From positions 4,656,501 through 4,720,500 of the forward strand of contig NZ_CP048286.1 of the NCBI RefSeq assembly GCF_010365285.1: a DNA stretch of 64,000 bases, written 5' to 3'. The notes below the pieces were generated by a model. The model was not told where the DNA came from. It made no database searches and saw only the letters and a program-made list of their open reading frames with translations. Positions 24,677 to 33,207 of this stretch are shown here, piece by piece; within the stretch, counting starts at the first letter, position 1; the number at the start of each line of letters is the position of its first letter. Made by a program: the position numbers and the translations under genes. The DNA is from Paenibacillus rhizovicinus. GTDB lineage: Bacteria; Bacillota; Bacilli; Paenibacillales; Paenibacillaceae.

Positions 24677-25171
24677 ATGCAATGGAAAGTAGCGTTGCTT
24701 ACGGCCAGCGACAAAGGCTCGCGCGGCGAACGTGAGGATACGAGCGCGCAGGTGATTCGCGAGCTGGTCGAGGAAGAGCTCAGCGGCGAAATCGTCGACT
24801 ACCGGATCGTGCCTGACGAGCAGGATGAAATTATGGCGGCATTAATCGAAATGACGGACTATTACCAAGCGGATCTCGTCATTACGACTGGCGGAACCGG
24901 ACTGGCCCCCAGGGATCTGACGCCGGAAGCGACGCTTAAGGTGATCGATCGTCTCGTTCCCGGTCTTGCGGAAGCGATGCGTATCGGCGCCATGCAGCGG
25001 ACGCGACGGGCGATGCTCTCCCGCGGAATATGCGGCATTCGCGGGCGTTCGCTCATCATTAATCTGCCGGGCAGCCCGAAAGGCGTGCACGAGAACTTGA
25101 TGGCGATTATGGATCAGCTGCCGCATGCGCTTAGTATTTTGTCGGGACGCACGGGAGATCATGCGGAATGA
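24677..25171 (+). CDS. Molybdenum cofactor biosynthesis protein, MoaB/MogA family
   Basis: A 164-residue MoCF-fold enzyme that adenylylates molybdopterin before metal insertion. It has LLTASDKGSRGEREDTS at the start, VITTGGTGLAPRDLTPEA (the nucleotide/pterin loop with the aspartate) and LIINLPGSPKGV. The ATG at 24677 follows GGGGGAG, better placed than the TTG at 24662. It lies 53 bases after moaC and overlaps the next gene by four bases. Confidence 0.92.
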   Translation: MQWKVALLTASDKGSRGEREDTSAQVIRELVEEELSGEIVDYRIVPDEQDEIMAALIEMTDYYQADLVITTGGTGLAPRDLTPEATLKVIDRLVPGLAEAMRIGAMQRTRRAMLSRGICGIRGRSLIINLPGSPKGVHENLMAIMDQLPHALSILSGRTGDHAE

Positions 25172-26199
25172 GCGGGCGCAAGCAGGGCACGCTGCTGAAC
25201 GAAGTGCCTGTGCGGGAAGCGGTCGGCCTCGTGCTGGCGCATGATTTGACCCAAATCATTCCGGGGCAGTTCAAAGGCCGTCTCTTCAAGAAAGGCCATG
25301 TGATCGTGGAATCGGATATTCCGAAGCTCCTTGATATCGGCAAGGAGCATATCTATATTCTGGAGCTTGGCGAAGGCGAGCTTCACGAAGACGACGCGGC
25401 GGGGCGGCTGGCGCTTGCGCTGCAGGACGACGGGTTGCTGCTGACGGAACCTCACGAGGGCAAGGTTGCGGTTAAGTCGGGGCTGGATGTTCCGGCGCTG
25501 GCCGTCATCGAGCCTTCCGTCGTTCATGCCATTAACGAGCTGGGCGAAATCGCCTTGGCGACGCTGCGGACGGATGCCGTCGTCATGCCCGGCGGCCAGC
25601 TTGCCGCAACGCGCGTCATTCCGCTAGTCGTGCCGGAAGCGAAGATCGAAGCGGCCCTTAAGCTTGTCCATGAATATCGCTCGCGGCATGCAGGGCGAGG
25701 GCCGCTGGGGCTGAAGCCGCTGCGGAAGTTCCGGATTGGACTGTTGACGACCGGCGGCGAAGTATTCTCCGGTCGGATCGAGGATAAATTCGGTCCGGCC
25801 GTGCGGCGCATCGTGGAAGCGCTTGGCTCGGAAGTGGCGGAGCAGCGATTTTCCCCGGACGATCGTCAAACAATTGTCAAGGAAATACACTATTTGCAGC
25901 AGCAGTCCTATGATATGATAATCGTAACTGGCGGAATGTCCGTCGATCCCGACGATCGTACGCCTGCGGCGATTGCCGATGCTGGCGCGCAAATCGTCAG
26001 CTACGGAACGCCGATGCTTCCGGGCTCCATGCTGCTAATGGGCTATCTGGACGGAACGCCGATTATGGGACTTCCGGGCTGCGTCATGCATGATCCCTAT
26101 ACGTCGTTCAACGTGCTTCTGCCGCGCATTCTTGCCGGCGAGACGATCGTGAGATCGGATATCGTATCCATGGGATACGGCGGTCTGCATGTGCGATAG
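25168..26199 (+). CDS. Molybdopterin-binding protein, MoeA/CinA-like
   Basis: A 343-residue protein whose C-terminal half is a MoCF/molybdopterin-binding domain: RIGLLTTGGEVFSGRIEDKF, then MIIVTGGMSVDPDDRTPAAI and PIMGLPGCVMHDP. The N-terminal half is a short MoeA-like region (VREAVGLVLAHDLTQIIPGQFKG and so on, quoted in part) lacking the full MoeA domain set. It may insert molybdenum or act as a related accessory factor. It overlaps the MogA-like gene by four bases (ATGA) and ends the cofactor block. It replaces the position where rex sits in B. subtilis. Confidence 0.82.
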   Translation: MSGRKQGTLLNEVPVREAVGLVLAHDLTQIIPGQFKGRLFKKGHVIVESDIPKLLDIGKEHIYILELGEGELHEDDAAGRLALALQDDGLLLTEPHEGKVAVKSGLDVPALAVIEPSVVHAINELGEIALATLRTDAVVMPGGQLAATRVIPLVVPEAKIEAALKLVHEYRSRHAGRGPLGLKPLRKFRIGLLTTGGEVFSGRIEDKFGPAVRRIVEALGSEVAEQRFSPDDRQTIVKEIHYLQQQSYDMIIVTGGMSVDPDDRTPAAIADAGAQIVSYGTPMLPGSMLLMGYLDGTPIMGLPGCVMHDPYTSFNVLLPRILAGETIVRSDIVSMGYGGLHVR

Positions 26200-26306
26200 T
26201 CTTATGGATGAGCGCTGAGCGCTGCCGGATGTGCAGGAAACTCGAATAATTTCTGCTTTTGAAGCGGATTCTCTTATGCCAGCACAAGAAGAAGGAGGAT
26301 GGAACG

Positions 26307-26537
26307 ATGGGTGGAATAGGTGTTACGGGCTTTTTACTGATCGCGCTTGTCGCGTTGCTGCTGTTCGGACCGAATAAGCTTCCGGAACTAGGCCGCGCTT
26401 TCGGCCGCACGTTGAAGGAATTCAAGGCCGGAGCTAAAGACATCATGGATGACGAACCACAGGATCGCAGGGAAACGAAACGGACGGAAGTGAACCGTTC
26501 GGAAGATCAGGGCGACAATAAGCGGCTCCCAGAGTAA
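26307..26537 (+). CDS. tatA: Twin-arginine translocase subunit TatA/E
   Basis: A 76-residue protein with one N-terminal transmembrane helix (residues 6-20, VTGFLLIALVALLLF), the FGPNKLPELGRAFGRTLKEFK hinge and amphipathic helix (in part), and a charged tail, as in TatA. It forms the translocation channel with TatC for folded, twin-arginine-tagged proteins. The ATG at 26307 follows GAAGGAGG. A terminator-like hairpin overlaps its last codons, and tatC follows 119 bases later, so tatA may be made in excess over tatC. Confidence 0.94.
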   Translation: MGGIGVTGFLLIALVALLLFGPNKLPELGRAFGRTLKEFKAGAKDIMDDEPQDRRETKRTEVNRSEDQGDNKRLPE

Positions 26538-26557
26538 GTGGGGCCCGCTTTTTTTAT
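26521..26557 (+). terminator. Terminator-like hairpin between tatA and tatC
   Basis: Stem AGCGGCTCCC/GGGGCCCGCT with one mismatch, loop AGAGTAAGT, then seven T residues. Its left arm is inside the end of tatA. It may partially reduce read-through into tatC. Confidence 0.7.
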
Positions 26558-26656
26558 GAAAATGGAGAAATTCCGAAATTGATTCGCGTGTTCGCACCTG
26601 ACGCCTTCAAGGACGGCGCAAGTCGTTCATTCGCAGGAAAGTGGTGACTTATTACG

Positions 26657-27451
26657 GTGGCTGTTTCAACAGAGAATGCCAACGCCAAGGAATCGGCCCG
26701 CGGCGATAATCCGATGTCGATCTTCGACCATATCGGCGAGCTGCGGCGCAGAATAATCATTACCCTCGTCTTCCTGGTCATCGGGATGATCATCGGTCTG
26801 TTTCTCGCGGATCCGGTATACAACTACATCGTAAACCAGGAACCGGTGAAAGGCATGAAGCTGAACGCCTTCTCCCTGTGGGACGGCATCGGCCTGTATA
26901 TGAAGTTCGCGCTTGTGATCGCGCTCATCGTCGCATTGCCGACGGCGGCTTACCAGCTGTGGGCATTCGTTAAGCCGGCGCTCGGCGTGAAGGAGCAGAA
27001 GGCGACGCTGAAATTCGTTCCGTTCGTGCTCCTCATGTTTCTGATCGGGCTCGCCTTCTCCTACTATGTGGTGTTCCCGATGGCGTTCAATTTCACGACG
27101 GATGTCGCGAAGCATTTGAACCTGGAAGAAACGTATGGGGTCATTCAATACTTCTCGTTCATGTTTAACATTCTGATTCCGATATCGCTGCTCTTCGAAC
27201 TGCCGATCGTCATCATGTTCCTGACGAAGCTGCGGATTCTCAATCCGAAGCGGCTGAAGAAAATGCGGAAGCTGGCGTATTTCGTTCTTATTGTCATCGG
27301 CGTAGTCGTGACGCCTCCGGATTTCATCTCGGATTCCCTGGTGGCTGCGCCGCTCATCCTGTTGTATGAGATCAGCGTACTGTTGTCGAGCGTGGTCTAC
27401 AAGAAGCAGCTGCAGGCCGACGAGGCTTGGGAAGAAGAGTTCGGAAGGTAA
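26657..27451 (+). CDS. tatC: Twin-arginine translocase subunit TatC
   Basis: TatC is the receptor for twin-arginine signal peptides. The 264-residue protein has six hydrophobic spans, with the conserved FDHIGELRRRI at the N-terminal face, WAFVKPALGVKEQK after the second span, and VIGVVVTPPDFISD before the last two. It starts with a GTG at 26657 following GAAAGTGGTG, a modest site. A terminator follows. With tatA upstream it forms a minimal Tat system; possible cargo is not adjacent, although molybdenum enzymes are common Tat substrates. Confidence 0.95.
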   Translation: MAVSTENANAKESARGDNPMSIFDHIGELRRRIIITLVFLVIGMIIGLFLADPVYNYIVNQEPVKGMKLNAFSLWDGIGLYMKFALVIALIVALPTAAYQLWAFVKPALGVKEQKATLKFVPFVLLMFLIGLAFSYYVVFPMAFNFTTDVAKHLNLEETYGVIQYFSFMFNILIPISLLFELPIVIMFLTKLRILNPKRLKKMRKLAYFVLIVIGVVVTPPDFISDSLVAAPLILLYEISVLLSSVVYKKQLQADEAWEEEFGR

Positions 27452-27480
27452 GCAAGCGACGATAAGAGGTTTAACCAGAT

Positions 27481-27522
27481 AAATCCCCTTCAAGCATGAC
27501 AGGCTTGGAAGGGATTTTTTTG
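27481..27522 (+). terminator. Rho-independent terminator after tatC
   Basis: Stem AAATCCC-TTC-AGC paired with GCT-GAA-GGGATTT, then TTTTTTTG. Confidence 0.75.
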
Positions 27523-27537
27523 TAGGCAACGCGGATG

Positions 27538-27573
27538 CAAAAAACAGCGCGCCGATTGAGAATCGGCGCGCGC
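27538..27573 (-). terminator. Terminator of the siderophore-binding protein gene
   Basis: Perfect stem GCGCGCCGATT/AATCGGCGCGC with GAG loop; on the minus strand it is followed by TGTTTTTTG. Confidence 0.8.
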
Positions 27574-27596
27574 TGGCGTAGTGCTGTTGTATGCGA

Positions 27597-28634
27597 TTAA
27601 GCTTTAATATCGTAAATTTTGTACAGCTCGTCTAGCATCAGGTTGGCTGCGATTACGCCGCCGGCCGTGTTCCATATCGCGTCGTCTACTTTGATCGCCT
27701 TATTGTTCTTGACGACGTTAAGGCTCTTCCAAAGCGGATCCTTGAGCATCTCTTCTTCCATCTGCGTCCCTTTGCCATCGCCCGTTTCGTAGGTGAAGTA
27801 GAAGAGCCTGTCCGCATCGACTTCCGGCAGACGTTCTTTCGTGATTTCCTCTACGAACGTATCCTTGTAGCCGTTCTGGCTATCCGGACGCGTGATGCCA
27901 AGTTTGGAGAAGGCGATTCCCGTGAACGTATCCGACAAGTAAATACGCGTTTTGCCTGCCATGAAACGAACGACGGATACTTTTTGATTCAGCTTGTCTC
28001 CGGCCTTCGCTTTGAAATCCGCCGTGCGCGCATCGTAATCGGCGATGATTTTCTCGCCTTCGGCTTTTTTGCCGATTGCGTCCGCATAGAGCGTGAAGTT
28101 CGACTGCCATGCGCCGCGGAGCGTTTCGGAGAAGATCGTCGGCGCGATCGCCTTCAATTGCTCGTATACTTTCTCTTGGCGCAGCTTGTTGCCGATAATC
28201 AGATCCGGCTTCAGGCTGGCGATCAGCTCGAGGTTCGGCTGGCTTTCTTCGCCGACGACGGTCACGCCGTCCATGTCTTTCGCGATATGGGCGTACCAAG
28301 GATCGCCTGTCCACGATTTAACGGCGCCTACGGGCTTCACGCCAAGCGCGAGCAAGGCTTCCGTGCCTTCGTTGGTGAGAACGACGATTCGCGCGGGCGT
28401 TCCTTTAATGACGGTTTCTCCCATGGCATGGGTAATCTTGCGTTCAGCGGCATCGGCCGAATCGGCTGCTGCTTTATTCGCGTTGCCGGTGTTGGCGGCA
28501 TTGCCGGTATTGGTAGTTCCATTGTTGGCATTGTCGGCGGAGTTTGACTGACCGCATCCGGAGATGACGACAGACAAGACGATGAGAACGGACAAGACGG
28601 ACCAAGACAACTTCTTTCTTGCTAAGGCAACCAT
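27597..28634 (-). CDS. Iron-siderophore ABC transporter substrate-binding lipoprotein
   Basis: A 345-residue lipoprotein: basic MVALARKK, hydrophobic stretch, and the lipobox VISGC with the modified Cys27, followed by an Asn/Ala-rich flexible linker. The rest is a FhuD/FecB-like periplasmic-binding fold (IVVLTNEGTEALLALGVKPVG and LELIASLKPDLIIGN). It binds a ferric siderophore on the outer membrane face and passes it to the divergent FecCD permeases. A TCCCTCC complement gives GGAGGGA before the ATG at 28634, and a Fur box lies at 28656-28670. Confidence 0.92.
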   Translation of the reverse strand: MVALARKKLSWSVLSVLIVLSVVISGCGQSNSADNANNGTTNTGNAANTGNANKAAADSADAAERKITHAMGETVIKGTPARIVVLTNEGTEALLALGVKPVGAVKSWTGDPWYAHIAKDMDGVTVVGEESQPNLELIASLKPDLIIGNKLRQEKVYEQLKAIAPTIFSETLRGAWQSNFTLYADAIGKKAEGEKIIADYDARTADFKAKAGDKLNQKVSVVRFMAGKTRIYLSDTFTGIAFSKLGITRPDSQNGYKDTFVEEITKERLPEVDADRLFYFTYETGDGKGTQMEEEMLKDPLWKSLNVVKNNKAIKVDDAIWNTAGGVIAANLMLDELYKIYDIKA

Positions 28635-28655
28635 TTAAGAAAATTCCCTCCGATA

Positions 28656-28670
28656 TGATAATGATTCTCA
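28656..28670. promoter_or_regulatory. Fur box in front of the binding-protein gene
   Basis: TGATAATGATTCTCA matches the 7-1-7 Fur site TGATAAT-N-ATTATCA with a single mismatch. It sits 22 bases upstream of the lipoprotein start on the minus strand. Confidence 0.75.
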
Positions 28671-28723
28671 CTCCTGCTTGAGAGGCAACTATACCAGCAA
28701 TTTCATGCAGATGTCAACCTAAA

Positions 28724-28744
28724 TGATAATGATAATCGAAATCA
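28724..28744. promoter_or_regulatory. Fur-like site(s) abutting the permease promoter
   Basis: Two overlapping partial 7-1-7 sites (TGATAAT at 28724 and again at 28730, with weaker right arms ending AATCG and AATCA). They end one base before the -35 box at 28745, so iron-bound Fur should block the rightward promoter. Confidence 0.65.
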
Positions 28745-28773
28745 TTGACACTCCGATTCACATCGCCTAGAAT
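28745..28773 (+). promoter_or_regulatory. Sigma-A promoter of the siderophore permease operon
   Basis: TTGACA (28745-28750), 17 bases, TAGAAT (28768-28773). Confidence 0.75.
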
Positions 28774-28834
28774 AACGAATGTTCTAATTTATTCGTTCCT
28801 AAGGGTCGATATGGAAGACCGGAAAGAGGTTGGC

Positions 28835-29842
28835 ATGAAATCCTTACTTATAACACGCACGCAAAAAGTCGCGGGTCTATTGATCGGTCTGCTCGTTTTC
28901 TTGGCCGGTATCGTATGCAGCGTCGTATTTGGCGTGGCGGATATCAGTTGGCATACGATCGTCCAATCCTACATGCATTTCGACGGTTCCCAGGACCAGC
29001 TCATCATTCGGACGACAAGGATGCCGCGGGCGCTGATCGCCGCCTTGGCAGGCGCAAGCCTCGCCGTTGCCGGCACGCTGATGCAAGGGATCACGCGAAA
29101 TCAGCTTGCTTCGCCAAGCTTGTTCGGCATTAACGCCGGCGCGGCATTCTTCATCGTCGCCGGTACGGCGTTTTTCGACGCGGGCAGCCTGTCCGCCTAT
29201 GCAACGCTTGCTTTTGCCGGCGCCGCTTTCACGGCATTGCTCGTCTACCTGCTCGGATCGATCGGGAGCGACGGGCTGACCCCTCTTAAAGTAACGCTCG
29301 CCGGCGCGGCCATGACGGCCTTCTTCTCGTCGATCTCGCTCGGCATTCTGCTTACGGGCGGGCAAACCTTCGATCAGGTGCTCTACTGGTTCGTCGGATC
29401 CGTTGCCGGGAGGGACATGGGGATTTTCAATTCCGCCGCTCCCTACATGGGCGTTGGGCTCATCGGAGCCTGGGTGCTGGCGCGGCATATGAATTTGCTT
29501 GGATTGGGCGAGGACGTCGCGACGGGCCTGGGGCAGAAAACGATGATAATCAAACTTGCTGCAGGCATCTCCATCGTCCTGCTGGCAGGCGGTTCCGTCT
29601 CCATCGCGGGTCCGATCGCGTTCGTCGGCATTATCATTCCGCATGTTACGCGCTACTTGGTCGGCATTGATTATCGCTGGGTCATTCCGTACTGCGCCAT
29701 TCTTGGCGGCATCCTGCTGCTTGGCGCGGATATCGGCTCGCGGTTTATCGCGTTCCCCAAGGAAGTGCCGGTCGGCGTGATGACGGCCATTATCGGCGTG
29801 CCTTTCTTCGTCTACATCGCCAGAAAAGGAGTGCGCGCCTAG
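28835..29842 (+). CDS. FecCD-family iron-siderophore permease, first subunit
   Basis: A 335-residue permease with about nine to ten hydrophobic spans. RMPRALIAALAGASLAVAGTLMQGITRN, FGINAGAAF, and the ATPase-contacting loop LNLLGLGEDVATGLG-type segment (here MNLLGLGEDVATGLG) place it in the BtuC/FecCD group. The ATG at 28835 follows AAAGAGG; the frame start at 28745 is the promoter -35 box. It pairs with the next gene, whose ATG comes two bases after its stop. Confidence 0.93.
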   Translation: MKSLLITRTQKVAGLLIGLLVFLAGIVCSVVFGVADISWHTIVQSYMHFDGSQDQLIIRTTRMPRALIAALAGASLAVAGTLMQGITRNQLASPSLFGINAGAAFFIVAGTAFFDAGSLSAYATLAFAGAAFTALLVYLLGSIGSDGLTPLKVTLAGAAMTAFFSSISLGILLTGGQTFDQVLYWFVGSVAGRDMGIFNSAAPYMGVGLIGAWVLARHMNLLGLGEDVATGLGQKTMIIKLAAGISIVLLAGGSVSIAGPIAFVGIIIPHVTRYLVGIDYRWVIPYCAILGGILLLGADIGSRFIAFPKEVPVGVMTAIIGVPFFVYIARKGVRA

Positions 29843-29843
29843 C

Positions 29844-30887
29844 ATGAACGACTGGTTAATTTTTAGAGGCCGGAAGCATTCCTTCCAAATCAATCGCAGA
29901 ACGTTGATCGTCGTCCTGCTGCTTATTGCCGCCAATTTGGCCGCCATGATCATTTGCACGGGGCTCGGCAGCCTGAACATCAGCCCAATCGAAGTGATTC
30001 GTACATTATTCGGCACGGGTGATGCCTCGAATCATATGATCATCTTCTCCTTGCGTCTGCCCCGCGTCGTGATTGCAATCATGGTAGGCGCGGCGCTCGC
30101 CGTATCCGGCGCTTTGCTGCAAGGGATCGTCCGCAACCCGTTGACCTCCCCGGATGTCATCGGCATTTCCGGCGGCGCCTCTCTGGGTACGATCGTATTT
30201 ATCCTGTATTTCTCGGAACTCAGCATCCGGTTTATGCCGCTTTGGTCGATCGGCGGTGCGTTCGCCGCGGCCATCCTGGTGTATCTGTTTGCCTATCGAG
30301 GCGGAATCACGCCGCTGCGGTTGGTGCTGATCGGCATCGGCATGGCCACGGCGTTAACGGCCGTGACGTACATGCTGATTCTGACGGCATCCTTCACGCC
30401 GACGGCGGTAGCGGTCAAAGCGTTTACGTTCATGACGGGGAGCATTTATGGCGTGTCGTGGAAACGGGACGTGCTGACGCTTCTCCCTTGGTTCTCCATC
30501 TTATTGCCTGTGTCGATCATCTATGCGAGGCACTTGAACGTGCAGGAGCTGGGAGACGAAGTGGCCACGAGCGTCGGAAGCTCGCTGCAGGCGAAACGGA
30601 CGATACTGTTGTTCGTCAGCGTGGCGCTGGCGGGCTCGGCGGTGGCGATCGGAGGAGCGATCAACTTTATCGGCCTCATGGCGCCGCATATCGCCCGCAA
30701 GCTGGTGGGACCTGCCTATGGCGGCGTCATTCCGGTATCCGCGCTGATCGGCTCGCTCATTCTGTTGTTGTCCGATCTGGTCGCGAGAATCGCGTTCCTG
30801 CCGCTCGACATTCCGGCAGGCGTATTCACGGCCGCGATCGGCGCACCGTTCTTCATCTACTTGCTGTACCGTCATCGCAGATCTTAG
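29844..30887 (+). CDS. FecCD-family iron-siderophore permease, second subunit
   Basis: A 347-residue permease of the same fold: RLPRVVIAIMVGAALAVSGALLQGIVRNPLTSPDVIGISGGASLG (only part needed to identify it), and LNVQELGDEVATSVGSSLQ as the coupling loop. It forms the heterodimeric channel with the previous protein. It starts immediately after that gene and is followed after 14 bases by the ATPase gene, so the three are one transcript. Confidence 0.93.
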   Translation: MNDWLIFRGRKHSFQINRRTLIVVLLLIAANLAAMIICTGLGSLNISPIEVIRTLFGTGDASNHMIIFSLRLPRVVIAIMVGAALAVSGALLQGIVRNPLTSPDVIGISGGASLGTIVFILYFSELSIRFMPLWSIGGAFAAAILVYLFAYRGGITPLRLVLIGIGMATALTAVTYMLILTASFTPTAVAVKAFTFMTGSIYGVSWKRDVLTLLPWFSILLPVSIIYARHLNVQELGDEVATSVGSSLQAKRTILLFVSVALAGSAVAIGGAINFIGLMAPHIARKLVGPAYGGVIPVSALIGSLILLLSDLVARIAFLPLDIPAGVFTAAIGAPFFIYLLYRHRRS

Positions 30888-30901
30888 AAGGAGTGAATCC
30901 C

Positions 30902-31696
30902 ATGTCCGTCATACAGGCGAATAATCTGACGCTATCCTATGGCAAGAACGCGGTTTTTTCGAACCTCGACCTCTTGATTCCGAAAGGCGAAATCACCGTG
31001 TTCATCGGCAGCAACGGCTGCGGAAAATCAACGATCCTGCGTTCGCTTGCCCGGTTGCTGAAGCCCCAGGAGGGCTCGATTCTGCTGGAAGGAAGCGACA
31101 TTGCCAAACTGTCGAGCAAGGAAGTCGCCAAGCGGCTGGCCATCTTGCCCCAAGGGCCGATCGCTCCGGAAGGGCTGACCGTGCACCAGCTAGTGAAGCA
31201 GGGCCGGTATCCTTATCAAAGCTTCCTGCAGCAATGGTCGATCGAGGACGAGAAGGCGGTCAAGCGGGCGCTTGAAGTGACCCATATGGCGGAGCTGGCG
31301 GACCATTCGGTCGATTCGCTGTCCGGCGGGCAGCGGCAGCGGGCTTGGATTGCCATGACGCTGGCGCAGAATACGCCGACCTTGCTGCTTGACGAGCCGA
31401 CGACCTTCCTGGATATGACGCATCAGATCGATATCTTGGATTTGCTCTTCGAGCTGAACGAGAAGGAAAACCGGACCATCGTGATGGTGCTGCACGACAT
31501 CAATCTGGCTTGCCGCTATGCGCATCATATCGTTGCGGTCAAGAACGGCCAGATCCATGCGATGGGCAGACCCGAAACGATCGTGAACGAACCGTTCATT
31601 CGGGACGTCTTCGATATGGAATGCCAGGTGACCGAAGATCCGATTTTTGGGACGCCTTTGTGTATTCCGCATGGGAAAGGGCGTAAACTGCGTTAG
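30902..31696 (+). CDS. Iron-siderophore ABC transporter ATP-binding protein
   Basis: A 264-residue FepC/FhuC-type ATPase: Walker A GSNGCGKST, Q-loop LPQGP, signature LSGGQRQRAWIAM, Walker B LLLDEPTTFLD and the switch His in VLHDINLA. The ATG at 30902 follows AGAAGGAG; the much longer frame from 30242 overlaps the permease and is spurious. Last gene of the uptake operon. No clear hairpin terminator was seen directly after it; the repeat array begins 60 bases later. Confidence 0.95.
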   Translation: MSVIQANNLTLSYGKNAVFSNLDLLIPKGEITVFIGSNGCGKSTILRSLARLLKPQEGSILLEGSDIAKLSSKEVAKRLAILPQGPIAPEGLTVHQLVKQGRYPYQSFLQQWSIEDEKAVKRALEVTHMAELADHSVDSLSGGQRQRAWIAMTLAQNTPTLLLDEPTTFLDMTHQIDILDLLFELNEKENRTIVMVLHDINLACRYAHHIVAVKNGQIHAMGRPETIVNEPFIRDVFDMECQVTEDPIFGTPLCIPHGKGRKLR

Positions 31697-31758
31697 GCTT
31701 ATTTTCTTTATAATAAATATCAAATATTAATTTAATTTAAATAATTTAAATATAAATT

Positions 31759-32970
31759 CAAAAGCGTTTCACAACCCCCTAAATCCCCCTTGCCTAAGGG
31801 GGACCCCAGGGACTCCGTCCCTGGACCCGGATGTGGCGTGCCTGCTGCTGGGCCTTCTTCGAACTTACGTTTGAGGGGGGCTCGTTTTCGTCCGCTGGCG
31901 CGGACACACTTTACTTTGGGTGTGCTTACTTTACTTTTGCCTGAGGTTAGTTACAGTTCAAAAGCTTTTTCAAAAGCGTTTCACAACCCCCTAAATCCCC
32001 CTTTTCTCAAGGGGGACCCCAGGGACTGCGTCCCTGGACCCGGATGTGGCGTGCCTGCTGCTGGGCCTTCTTCGAACTTACGTTTGAGGGGGGCTCGTTT
32101 TCGTCCGCTGGCGCGGACACACTTTACTTTGGGTGTGCTTACTTTGCTTTTTGCCTGAGGTTAGTTGGACGTTAGTCGGTTTGAATTCGCATCTTTCCGA
32201 TGCTAACGAATCTAGTTGGCGCTATTTGCCCCTAAATACGGTTTTTCACATTTTAACGAATCCCAGCAGCGCTATTTGGTCTTTTGACCCTGCATGCGAG
32301 TCGTTTTGCATAAATAAGGCGTGTTGGATTCTTTAGCTTGTTTTTGGCGGCTATTTTGTTGATTTAAGCTGTGTACGGTTCGTTAGAGAGAGAGCATCCC
32401 TTGTCGCCCAACCCCTAAAAGCGTTTCACAACCCCCTAAATCCCCCTTTTCTCAAGGGGGACCCCAAGGACTCCGTCCCTGTACCCGGATGTGGCGTGCT
32501 TGCTGCTGGGCCTTCTTCGAACTTACGTTTGAGGGGGGCTTGTTTTCGTCCGCTGGCGCGGACACACTTTACTTTGGGTGTGCTTACTTTGCTTTTTGCC
32601 TGAAGTTAGTTGCAATTCAAAAGCGTTTCACAACCCCCTAAATCCCCCTTTTCTCAAGGGGGACCCCAAGGACTCCGTCCCTGTACCCGGATGTGGCGTG
32701 CCTGCTGCTGGGCCTTCTTCGAACTTACGTTTGAGGGGGGCTCGTTTTCGTCCGCTGGCGCGGACACACTTTATTTAAGGTGTGCTTACTTTACTTTTGC
32801 CTGAGGTTAGTTGAACTACCCCTAGGGAATCCGTCCCTGGATCCGGATGTGGCGTGCCTGCCGCTGGGCCTTCTTCGAACTTACGTTTGAGGGCGCTTGT
32901 TTTTCGTCCTTTAGCGCGGACATACTTTACTTTAGACGTGCTTGCTTTGCTTTTTGCCTGAAGGTAGTCT
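31759..32970. repeat. Array of five ~190 bp non-coding repeat copies
   Basis: Copies lie at 31759-31952, 31971-32166, 32417-32611, 32618-32812 and 32819-32970 (the last diverged and lacking its left end), all in the same direction. Each full unit starts AAAAGCGTTTCACAACCCCC, and holds three hairpin-forming blocks: AATCCCCC/GGGGG, CAGGGAC-TCC-GTCCCTG and GTCCGC-TGG-GCGGAC. It then ends with GTGTGCTTACTTT and TTTTGCCTGAGGTTAGTT. Frames across it are repeated and start or stop arbitrarily, so I take it as non-coding. Copies are about 90-98% alike by eye. It occupies the gap between the iron operon and groES. Confidence 0.8.
32167..32416. repeat. Spacer with dispersed TAACGAATC-type intergenic motifs
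   Basis: Between repeat copies 2 and 3. Two related motifs, TAACGAATC followed about 8 bases later by GCGCTATTTG, occur at 32204-32228 and 32254-32281, and degraded ones further right. Similar motifs occur at 45938-46131. No gene seen. Confidence 0.5.
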
Positions 32971-33103
32971 TTACCGCTGCACGTTCTTCTCTGGGCCCTT
33001 TGGATGCGCGGCGGGCTTGGGTTTGGACGTGACATTCCGATGGAAGTTTGACCCAGTGTCTGGCGGGACGTGTAAATTTCCTATGAAATCGCTTCTGAAA
33101 GAC

Positions 33104-33132
33104 TTGAAATCCACCATGGAAATCGGTATTAT
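33104..33132 (+). promoter_or_regulatory. Sigma-A promoter of groESL
   Basis: TTGAAA (33104-33109), 17 bases, TATTAT (33127-33132), just upstream of the CIRCE element. Confidence 0.7.
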
Positions 33133-33144
33133 TAGAAATGGTTA

Positions 33145-33171
33145 TTAGCACTTAACGAGTGTGAGTGCTAA
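33145..33171 (+). promoter_or_regulatory. CIRCE operator (HrcA site)
   Basis: TTAGCACTT, nine bases, GAGTGCTAA: the CIRCE inverted repeat with one mismatch in the left arm. HrcA repressor bound here keeps groESL low until heat stress. It overlaps the expected transcription start. Confidence 0.92.
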
Positions 33172-33207
33172 CAAGTTGAGCACAACTATTTAAAGGAGGC
33201 TATTTTC

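Noticed and set aside
31759..32970. CRISPR array
   Set aside because: Units are ~190 bp with almost no unique spacers and no cas gene; repeats are too long.
31790..33151. Several open frames in the 190 bp repeat array
   Set aside because: The same peptide recurs with each repeat copy on both strands, and starts and stops fall at arbitrary points; the array is non-coding.
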